Shown here in pieces: positions 52,010 to 59,512 of a stretch of 64,000 nt of DNA. This stretch comes from JAGNXB01 sp942490895. GTDB taxonomy: Bacteria; Bacteroidota; Bacteroidia; Chitinophagales; Saprospiraceae. The translations under genes were made by a program, and so were the position numbers. Under the pieces are notes generated by a model. The model made no database searches, was not told where the DNA came from, and was given only the letters and a program-made list of their open reading frames with translations. Each line of letters begins with the position of its first letter. Position 1 is the stretch's first letter. Location: positions 12,040 to 76,039 of the forward strand of contig CALNZC010000073.1 in assembly GCA_942490895.1 (NCBI GenBank), written 5' to 3'.

Positions 52010-53216
52010 TCTCTGGTTAAGCTGGAAGCATCTGGTGCACAAGCCGGCGCAGTTGGTCCTCAACCTGGTCCTCCTGGCACTCAGTACCGGTTTGATCGCA
52101 GGCGTTTTCCTCTTCGACAGGATGATCACGGAGCGGCTCGATCGGAACCTGGCCGGAATCGATTTGGTGATCGGAGCCAAGGGAAGTCCCTTACAGTTGA
52201 TCTTGTCCGGTATGTATCATCTGGATGTACCCACAGGGAATATTCCTCTTCAGGCGACCAAGCCCTTTCTAAGACCTGGCCACCCATTGATCAGCAGAGC
52301 TGTTCCGTTGTCGCTGGGAGACAGTTATCAGGGGTATCGCATTGTCGGAACAGATACGTCATTTTATGGCATGTATGACCTTCAGGTTGCTGATGGAAAA
52401 CAACAGACGGAACCCATGGATATCGTCGCTGGAGCTTCAGTGGCGAAGGCCCTCGGGTTGACCATTGGACAGTCCTTTCAAAGTGTGCACGGACTGGATG
52501 ATAACGAAGATCTGACGCATGAAGACGGTCCGGGATTTCGGGTAGTGGGCATCCTTCAGCCCAATGGCTCGGTGGCCGACCAACTGCTGCTCACCCCTTT
52601 GGAAAGTGTATGGATGGTGCATGATCATGGACATGACGGCCATAATCATGAAGTGACAGCCGAAGAGGACAACCGAGAGATCACCACATTGCTGATCCAG
52701 TATAAAGTGCGAAATCACCTCACCCTGAATTTGCCCAGAAATATCAATGAAAATACCGACATGATGGCGGCATCTCCAGCAATGGAAATGAATAGACTAT
52801 ATGCATTGATGGGCGCAGGCACAGAACTGTTGCGCCTCCTTGCCTGGATCATTTTGGCTGTATCTGGTTTGAGCATATTTGTCAGCTTATACAGTTCCCT
52901 TCAAGCCAGGCGATATGAACTGGCATTACTTCGGATGATGGGAAGCTCTCCGGGTGGCGTATTTCGTCTGATTGTGCAGGAAGGGTTTTTATTGGCTTTT
53001 GCAGGAGCTTTGCTCGGGCTGGGTGTGGCTCATCTTGGGCTTTGGCTGACCGGACGTTTTCTGGAAGACGAATGGCATTATGCATTTGATGCCTGGGTAT
53101 TTCTTCCAGAAGAATTGTGGTTATTCCTGGCTGTTCTGGGCTTTGGCATTATCGCTGCATTGTTCCCCGCCTGGCAAGCACGAAAGGTGGATATTGCCAG
53201 TACATTGATCGGTTGA
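52002..53216 (+). CDS. ABC transporter permease (FtsX/MacB type) with His-rich loop
   Basis: A 404-residue membrane protein with the FtsX-like layout: an N-terminal helix (VLLALSTGLIAGVFLF), a large extracytoplasmic domain, and three C-terminal helices with LYSSLQARRYELALLRMMGSS as coupling segment. The extracytoplasmic domain carries a His/Asp-rich stretch VHDHGHDGHNHE around residues 205-216, a likely Zn2+ or other metal-binding loop, also seen in DevC-like permeases linked to metal homeostasis. Such exporters move lipoproteins, lipids or peptides; a metal-responsive role is inference. It ends 45 bases before a convergent gene. Confidence 0.85.
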   Translation: MYSLWLSWKHLVHKPAQLVLNLVLLALSTGLIAGVFLFDRMITERLDRNLAGIDLVIGAKGSPLQLILSGMYHLDVPTGNIPLQATKPFLRPGHPLISRAVPLSLGDSYQGYRIVGTDTSFYGMYDLQVADGKQQTEPMDIVAGASVAKALGLTIGQSFQSVHGLDDNEDLTHEDGPGFRVVGILQPNGSVADQLLLTPLESVWMVHDHGHDGHNHEVTAEEDNREITTLLIQYKVRNHLTLNLPRNINENTDMMAASPAMEMNRLYALMGAGTELLRLLAWIILAVSGLSIFVSLYSSLQARRYELALLRMMGSSPGGVFRLIVQEGFLLAFAGALLGLGVAHLGLWLTGRFLEDEWHYAFDAWVFLPEELWLFLAVLGFGIIAALFPAWQARKVDIASTLIG

Positions 53217-53260
53217 TCAGTACTCTATTTTTCGACCTTCAAAGATTATTCAAGTGCGTT

Positions 53261-54880
53261 CTAGAGCTTGATCAAAGCAGACTGAAGCAGGGTCTCCGAT
53301 GTCTTTATTTGGATCCAGTACATGCCCGTTTGAATGCCGGCCAAATGTATGCTGATCTGGTTTTTCGTTACCATTTGCGATTGGATTATTCTGCCAGAGC
53401 AATCAACCAAAAGTACAGATAGAGGAGATGAATGGACGTCGAAAAATGGCAAGTCAATTTGAACAAATTGATCTGCTGGATTCGGGTAAAGTGTGAACGT
53501 GGTTTTCGGTAAAAGATCCTTTGTGGTGACCGGAGGGCCGAGGACGGGTTTTTCCTCAAGTGCCAGTTGCCATCCCGGATGAATACCCTCACCATGATAG
53601 GCACCCCGATACGACCAGTCGCGAGTCGAGCCGTTGAAATCCTGATTGTAATCGTAAAAGGTCTGAAATGGATCGGATGGAATTATCAAACTGTGTAGTG
53701 GACTATTATTTATGGGAAATACATCTACATCCATTATTTCGGTGGATAATTTGTGGATGTAAGTTTCGGCATTTGATACCTGATCGGTCACACTCTCCAA
53801 CACATTCACAGTTGTTATTCCAGATCCAACAATTCGAATGGGCGTCGAATGATCGGAGAATACAGCATTACCATAAATATATTTCTGATAAGCAGGATCG
53901 GTGTCAGACAATCGGATGCCCCAGCTTTGATCACTGATAACCGTGTTGTGAAAAACATGAATATTTCGGGGTTGAAATCCGTTATGGCTTTGAAAGGTGA
54001 TTCCTCCACCGCCAGATTGGTTGATACAAATATTATCGTAAAAGGCAATATTCCCAGTCCCCTGGAAAAGAGATTCTACCGGATTCTGCCAGAATAAATT
54101 GCCATAGATTTCGTAAACATCGTTTGCGCCATCTCCTGAAGCTGGAAAATTGCCCACCAATAAATTGGGTCGGGCATTTCCTCCCGTACTGGCATTTTCT
54201 GCCTTGGTCCAAACGTTGTGGCGGATGATCGTTTTCCCATTCAGGGTCATTCCTGGAATATTGCGACTCCCGACATTCTGATGTTTGATCTCGGCATTGT
54301 ATCCCACTGTATTTCGGATCAGATTGTATTCAATCAAGCCATTCACAAATGGAGCGGATCCATCCGAATTACCCAGATACATGCCTGTTCCAGCGCCATC
54401 GATATGACAGTGTTGGATGACCCAATCCCAGGCGGGGCATTTGGTGCTAATGCCCACTGTCTGCTGATCCCCTCCATGACCGATGATATGGATATTGTCC
54501 AGGGTGATATGGTGCGCCCAATTACCTGAAGTTCCCTCTGCCTTGATGGCATCGATATAAGGGATATTTTGACCATCAATGAGGATGTCATGCAGTTCGA
54601 CGTAGGCCGACTTTTTTATACTCACCGTGTTGCAACAGGCATTTCCAGTGAATTTTGTAGAGAGGACATCTCCGACAATCACAATGGGTGCTTGTTCCGT
54701 TCCCGCCAGGTCAAATATTTTCAATTGGTCGGTGTAGGTGCCGGCGCTGAGGATGAGTGTGTCACCAGCTTTTAAATTCGTCACCTTAACGGAATAATCA
54801 GTTGGACCGGCCAGGATGGGTTGGCCCACATTTCGAAACGGGATGAAAAATACGCAAAGGAGGAAGAGGGTGGCTTTCAT
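53261..54880 (-). CDS. Secreted right-handed beta-helix protein with type IX sorting domain
   Basis: A 539-residue exported protein. A signal peptide (TLFLLCVFFIPFRNVG) is followed by LKAGDTLILSAGTYTDQLKI, the usual opening of right-handed parallel beta-helix proteins, and repeated strand turns rich in N and G (LIDGQNIPYID, HITLDNIHIIGHGGD, IRNTVGYNAEIKH). The fold is shared by pectate lyases and other polysaccharide enzymes; no catalytic set is certain. The C-terminus from about residue 455 (TTFTLYPNPADQFVQID, IHLAGIQTGMYWIQIK) is a type A T9SS sorting domain. Confidence 0.85.
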   Translation of the reverse strand: MKATLFLLCVFFIPFRNVGQPILAGPTDYSVKVTNLKAGDTLILSAGTYTDQLKIFDLAGTEQAPIVIVGDVLSTKFTGNACCNTVSIKKSAYVELHDILIDGQNIPYIDAIKAEGTSGNWAHHITLDNIHIIGHGGDQQTVGISTKCPAWDWVIQHCHIDGAGTGMYLGNSDGSAPFVNGLIEYNLIRNTVGYNAEIKHQNVGSRNIPGMTLNGKTIIRHNVWTKAENASTGGNARPNLLVGNFPASGDGANDVYEIYGNLFWQNPVESLFQGTGNIAFYDNICINQSGGGGITFQSHNGFQPRNIHVFHNTVISDQSWGIRLSDTDPAYQKYIYGNAVFSDHSTPIRIVGSGITTVNVLESVTDQVSNAETYIHKLSTEIMDVDVFPINNSPLHSLIIPSDPFQTFYDYNQDFNGSTRDWSYRGAYHGEGIHPGWQLALEEKPVLGPPVTTKDLLPKTTFTLYPNPADQFVQIDLPFFDVHSSPLSVLLVDCSGRIIQSQMVTKNQISIHLAGIQTGMYWIQIKTSETLLQSALIKL

Positions 54881-54984
54881 AAAATCAAGGGATCATTGTG
54901 AACCAAAGCAGAAATTACAACTCTTTCAACACATGATGCTTTACAACCCAATTCTCAATACAATTATATAGAACATTCCATAAA

Positions 54985-55009
54985 AAGGGTCGACTATTTG
55001 TCGACCCTT
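54985..55009 (-). terminator. Intrinsic terminator after the Xaa-Pro aminopeptidase gene
   Basis: A perfect 10-bp stem (AAGGGTCGAC/GTCGACCCTT) with loop TATTT. On the reverse strand it is followed by TTTAT, giving a T5 run with the end of the stem. It lies 50 bases beyond the stop at 55060 and ends the long reverse-strand operon. Confidence 0.85.
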
Positions 55010-55059
55010 CCAATAGCGCAGTAACGGCTGGTTGATTTTATATTGATGGTGAGGCTGAA

Positions 55060-56358
55060 TTATTGAAGCACTTTGGCATTCATCAAATCCTCAATTTCTT
55101 CTACCTCCACAGGGATGTGCCCCATCAGGTCTACGGGTTCGTGATCGGTGACCAGGATGTCGTTTTCAATCCGAATGCCGAAGCCTTCTTCCGGGATATA
55201 AATACCGGGCTCGCATGTAAATACCATTCCTGCTTGAATGGGGTCATAGCGATGATTACTGTCATGGACATCCAACCCCAGATGATGGGATGTGCCGTGC
55301 ATGAAGTACTTTTTATAAGCGGGCCAATCCGGGTCCTGTTTTTTAATATCGTCTTTGCTGATCAGGCCGAGTCCGAGTAATTCGCTCTCCATTAATTGGC
55401 CTACCTCTTTTTGATAGTCAGTAAGATTGTTACCAGGAACCAACATGGTGGTCGCTTCCTTCATGACGCGTAAGACCGAATTATAGACCGCCTTTTGACG
55501 TTCCGTAAAGGTGCCGTTGACGGGTATAGTTCGAGTGAGGTCGGCAGAGTAGTTCGCATATTCTGCCCCAAAGTCAAGGAGAAGAAGTTCGCCATCCTGG
55601 CAAACCATGTTATTCTCATTGTAATGGAGAACACAATTATTCTTCCCTGAGCCGATGATCGGGTGGTAGCCATGCCAGGCACGGTTACGGATGAATTCGT
55701 GACCGATCTCGGCCTCGATTTCATATTCCATGACACCCGGTTTGACAAAATTCAATACTCTGCGAAAGGTGGTATTGGTGATATCCATACAATGCCGCAT
55801 GATCCCGATTTCGATATCGGTCTTGATCATGATCTGCTTCTTCAGGATAGGCTGGGCACGATGGTATTTATGCGCCGGATATTTTGCCATCAACGCACGG
55901 GCCATTCGGGTGTCCCTTGACTCGACTTCCGGTTGAAAGCGGTCATTCTCTGTGGTATTGATATAGATCCGTTTTGCCAGGAGCATCAACTCATGCAAGA
56001 CAGGTTCCATCTCATCCAGAAAATACACCTTTTCAATACCCGATACCTTGCGTGCATCTTCCTTGGTGTATTTGTAGCCTTCCCAAATGGAGATCTTTTC
56101 ATTCGTGCGTTTGATGAATGCTACTTCTTGAAAAGCCTCTTTGATACAATCGGGGAAGAGGACAACAATAGCCTCCGGCTGGTCCAATCCGGATAGATAA
56201 AAGAGATTGCTATTCTGGCGATACTCAAAGTATTGATCTCCGTTTCGCGGCATCTGATCATTTGAGTGAAAAATGGCAATGGATTCAGGCTTCATCTCGC
56301 GTGTAAAACGGCGGCGATTCTGAATAAACAGTTGAGGATCTATCGGATCGTAACGCAT
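55060..56358 (-). CDS. pepP: Xaa-Pro aminopeptidase (aminopeptidase P)
   Basis: A 432-residue M24 metallopeptidase that removes N-terminal residues before proline. The N-terminal non-catalytic domain shows SIAIFHSNDQMPRNGDQYFE and RQNSNLFYLSGLDQPEAI. The dinuclear metal ligands are the two Asp in LLLDFGAEYANYSADLTRT, the His in HGTSHHLGLDVHD, and the Glu in TCEPGIYIPEEGFG and RIENDILV. The start at 56358 (MRYDPIDPQLFIQNRRRF) is chosen over a 30-residue upstream extension. Last gene of the polA operon, followed by the terminator at 54985-55009. Confidence 0.93.
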   Translation of the reverse strand: MRYDPIDPQLFIQNRRRFTREMKPESIAIFHSNDQMPRNGDQYFEYRQNSNLFYLSGLDQPEAIVVLFPDCIKEAFQEVAFIKRTNEKISIWEGYKYTKEDARKVSGIEKVYFLDEMEPVLHELMLLAKRIYINTTENDRFQPEVESRDTRMARALMAKYPAHKYHRAQPILKKQIMIKTDIEIGIMRHCMDITNTTFRRVLNFVKPGVMEYEIEAEIGHEFIRNRAWHGYHPIIGSGKNNCVLHYNENNMVCQDGELLLLDFGAEYANYSADLTRTIPVNGTFTERQKAVYNSVLRVMKEATTMLVPGNNLTDYQKEVGQLMESELLGLGLISKDDIKKQDPDWPAYKKYFMHGTSHHLGLDVHDSNHRYDPIQAGMVFTCEPGIYIPEEGFGIRIENDILVTDHEPVDLMGHIPVEVEEIEDLMNAKVLQ

Positions 56359-56480
56359 GGTCTTCTCTCTCTTGTGGTGCGTAAAAGGAACGTAAAGTAC
56401 GGGTAATGAAGGGAATTCGCAAGATGTCGGAAAGATGAGACGCTGCAAATCCTAGCGACCCCGGGACTCTTGTTATCCGA

Positions 56481-57470
56481 TTAGCTTCCTCTCATCAGAT
56501 ACTGATGAGGGCCCCATTCTATGGAACTGACACGACGCCAGGTGTCTAGAAATAACTGGATGACTTCGCCATTTTTCAGCGAGATTTCCCACAGAAATTT
56601 CTCACCTCCTTCTGGTGCATTTTTGTCGACTTTTTCATCGACTCCTTTGATCACCAACCGTTTTTCGACCCATTTTGTACCGCCATCATCGAACAGGATG
56701 CGGGTTTTGAAGGTCAGATAATCGACAATATCTGTTTCGATGCGGGCACCGGTTTCGGCCAGAAGTGCACTGTCTGCCAGCAGGTCTTCGATCGACAATT
56801 GCAATGAATCGATCATGTCTATTTCCTTCTTTTTCAGCTTTTTCTTTTTCAAAGTGTGTTCGATCTCCCGGGTAAATCGAATCGACGTGCTGTCATCAAT
56901 GGACAGGATCTGCTGTTTGTTATTTTGCATATCGATCAGCAGGAAAGGCATAATGGAGGATCCCCAAATCGAATCCATGGTCATATACATCAATTCCCGA
57001 CGATCGGTGTACCACACCCCTTTAGCGTCGTATTCTTCTTGGGAGAGAAGTGGAAGCCAGAAGATGATCTCCTTTTCATTGGGTGACCGTTTGAAGATCA
57101 CAGCATCTGCCTGTCGATATTTATTCAGGATAACCTTCAGATGGCCTTGTAAAGTGGGGTTTCGGGCATTCATCAGATTGAGAATATACCCATATTCTGT
57201 CGGGTTGATATTGTTGATGCTGTACACCCCTGCGATGTCTGGCCCTTCGATAAACAGGTTGTTCTGGGTGACGCCGAAACTATATTCTCCCGGGCCAAGC
57301 TTGGACTTGCGGGTATCCGGGATCTCCAGTTCTGACGGTCTGAACTGCCAGCCGATCAGATCGGTCGGGTCCTGAAACTTCCGGTCAGAGACATAGGTAT
57401 AGGTGACAAATTGGGCGGTGGCGATCGAGCCAGCTAATAAGATTACGACAGCGGTGATCCAATGCTTCAT
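56481..57470 (-). CDS. Exported protein of unknown function
   Basis: A 329-residue protein with signal peptide MKHWITAVVILLAGSIATA, which fixes the start at 57470. The mature part has a beta-rich N-terminal half (GEYSFGVTQNNLFIEGPDIA), a strongly basic patch LKKKKLKKKEIDMID near residue 215, and a C-terminal domain ending LDTWRRVSSIEWGPHQYL. No motif is known to me. It is the third gene of a reverse-strand run, 14 bases after the AsmA-GT51 gene, so a cell-envelope role is plausible but unproven. Confidence 0.65.
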   Translation of the reverse strand: MKHWITAVVILLAGSIATAQFVTYTYVSDRKFQDPTDLIGWQFRPSELEIPDTRKSKLGPGEYSFGVTQNNLFIEGPDIAGVYSINNINPTEYGYILNLMNARNPTLQGHLKVILNKYRQADAVIFKRSPNEKEIIFWLPLLSQEEYDAKGVWYTDRRELMYMTMDSIWGSSIMPFLLIDMQNNKQQILSIDDSTSIRFTREIEHTLKKKKLKKKEIDMIDSLQLSIEDLLADSALLAETGARIETDIVDYLTFKTRILFDDGGTKWVEKRLVIKGVDEKVDKNAPEGGEKFLWEISLKNGEVIQLFLDTWRRVSSIEWGPHQYLMRGS

Positions 57471-57484
57471 CTGATAAAGATAAA

Positions 57485-59506
57485 TCAATCTACAGACAGC
57501 GTATCCACAGGCGCCAACCAGTCACCCGGGATCAGATCTGCGGGGATGAGCTCCATAGAATCCAGTCCGATCGTATCCCGAATGGACAGAGTGGCCAAGG
57601 CAGGTCCCCGGAGGAAGACTTCGCCGGTAAAACTCAGTGAATCCAATTCAGGGATGACCCCTCTGGATATCATCCGTCTCGCGATAAACCGATTGAATTC
57701 CGACCATTGGGGCCGGAGTTGTTCTCCTTCGAAATACCAGCGATATTTCTTCGGCTTGGGGACTATGCTCGCCAGAAAGATACTTTCCGACAGTTCGAGA
57801 TCTGCCGGACTTTTGGCAAAATAGAATTGGGCTGCCTGTCGAATGCCATAGATGCCCGGGCCCCATTCGATCAAATTGAGGTAGGCTTCAAACATCTTTT
57901 CTTTGGAAGTCAGTCGCTGTCCTTCGATCAGCCAGACCAGGAGAATTTCCTCCAGTTTACGGGCCAGGAATTTCTTTCTGGAGAGAAAGACGTTTTTCAC
58001 CAACTGCATACTGATTGTACTCCCGCCGCGAGCAAAACGTTTTTCCTTCAAATTCTGGATCATCGACTCTTGAATGGCACTGACCAGAAATCCACGATGT
58101 GAAAAGAAGGAAGGGTCCTCACAGGTCAATATGGCGTGCCGTAAATTGGGGGCGATCTCTTCCAGAGGCACCCAGTCCGGGTTCTCCGGACCGACCAGAA
58201 ACTGTTCTGTCAGACGGTCACCTTCATAGACCTGATGCATGAACGGTCCACTCATCTTTCTCAGATCAGTCTTCCCGAATTCCAGAATTTTGAAATCATC
58301 CGAAGCGAGTTGAGATCGCAGTACAGATTGGTTGAGACTGTCTTCTCGTATCATCAGGTCAAACGAATAGTCCAATGTCCCTGACGTTCGGATACCTTCC
58401 AGATTGCGAAACATCCCCGAAGGGAGTGAAGCGAAAAATTGCTGAGCGGGCAAAGGTGGAATGCGGACTTGCACTGCCAATTGACGAAAGGGTCGAAGTT
58501 GGAAGGATCCACCGAAAAGTCCATTGACCTGGTCGACAGTAAAGGTGCTCAGTGTATCCAGGGTAATGTCCTTAGACCCGATCTGCCAATGAACCTGCAT
58601 GGCCAGAAGGGGCAGGGTGACCAGACTATCCGAAAGACGAGCGTGAGCCAGATGCAGTTGATCCGTTTGACCGAACAATTGAAATGTCAATTGGTCCCCT
58701 TTTGTGTGGAGATCGGACAAACGCAGCCGGGCATCCTTCAAAGCGGTCCACAATCCCCCCATTTCATAAAAACCAGGTAATGTCAGGTAATGGCCATCGT
58801 CTCCGGTCAGGACAATGTCAAAACTTTTCTGGCTGCGATTGACTGTCCCGTTCAATGACCCTTTTTGCGTTAACAGGGGACTCAGAACGGTGAACGAGGT
58901 ATGCAAATTCCCCTTATCCAACTGGACCCTGTCCGCAACAAAGGCATAGGTATTTCCAACATAATCCAACTGAAGGGACACATCCTCCATATCCAACCGA
59001 TCGGGCAGCCAGCGGAAGGCCAGATCAAGCAGACTTGATAGCTGCTCATTCAAACTGCTCGCTGATCGAGTAGAAATGGTATCGACCTTGACCTCTCTGG
59101 ATCGATTGAGCCATTGGTAGTTGTTCTCCAGAGAGTCGCAATACACGATTTGCAATCCGCCATGCTGCAAGCTGACGGATGCGGGAAGTGTGCGCCCCAG
59201 AAAAAGGGGCCATATTCTCAGTTGTACCCGGAGATTGCTGAGGGTGAAAAGAGTGTCCAGATCTGGTGTTCTGACAGAGATGCCCTGGAGCCGGACACTA
59301 CGCCATGAATCAAAATGGGCATCTTCTATGGACAACTCCCCACCCAGTTGGCCCTGGAATCGGTCCTCGATCTTGTGGATTGCCGTTTGCAGCAGGGTGT
59401 TGCGAAAGGTGAAATACGTCAGAAGCAAGCCGATCAAAAGGAGACCGCCAATCCATCCTGCACGACGAACCCACTTCTGTTGGATCAGTTTTTTTACATG
59501 AATCAT
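57485..59506 (-). CDS. AsmA-like/GT51 peptidoglycan glycosyltransferase fusion
   Basis: A 673-residue membrane protein. One N-terminal helix (IGGLLLIGLLLTYFTF) is followed by an AsmA-like extracytoplasmic beta region of ~380 residues (LGGELSIEDAHFDSWRSVRL). A GT51 domain at about residues 455-640 has the catalytic Glu in TCEDPSFFSHRGF, RGGSTISMQLVKNVFLSRK, KLEEILLVWLIE, and YLNLIEWGPGIYGIRQAAQ. No transpeptidase domain follows, so it should polymerise lipid II without cross-linking. Its start is 6 bases after the polA stop; it is followed 14 bases later by an exported protein. The AsmA-GT51 combination is unusual. Confidence 0.85.
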   Translation of the reverse strand: MIHVKKLIQQKWVRRAGWIGGLLLIGLLLTYFTFRNTLLQTAIHKIEDRFQGQLGGELSIEDAHFDSWRSVRLQGISVRTPDLDTLFTLSNLRVQLRIWPLFLGRTLPASVSLQHGGLQIVYCDSLENNYQWLNRSREVKVDTISTRSASSLNEQLSSLLDLAFRWLPDRLDMEDVSLQLDYVGNTYAFVADRVQLDKGNLHTSFTVLSPLLTQKGSLNGTVNRSQKSFDIVLTGDDGHYLTLPGFYEMGGLWTALKDARLRLSDLHTKGDQLTFQLFGQTDQLHLAHARLSDSLVTLPLLAMQVHWQIGSKDITLDTLSTFTVDQVNGLFGGSFQLRPFRQLAVQVRIPPLPAQQFFASLPSGMFRNLEGIRTSGTLDYSFDLMIREDSLNQSVLRSQLASDDFKILEFGKTDLRKMSGPFMHQVYEGDRLTEQFLVGPENPDWVPLEEIAPNLRHAILTCEDPSFFSHRGFLVSAIQESMIQNLKEKRFARGGSTISMQLVKNVFLSRKKFLARKLEEILLVWLIEGQRLTSKEKMFEAYLNLIEWGPGIYGIRQAAQFYFAKSPADLELSESIFLASIVPKPKKYRWYFEGEQLRPQWSEFNRFIARRMISRGVIPELDSLSFTGEVFLRGPALATLSIRDTIGLDSMELIPADLIPGDWLAPVDTLSVD

Positions 59507-59512
59507 ATATGA

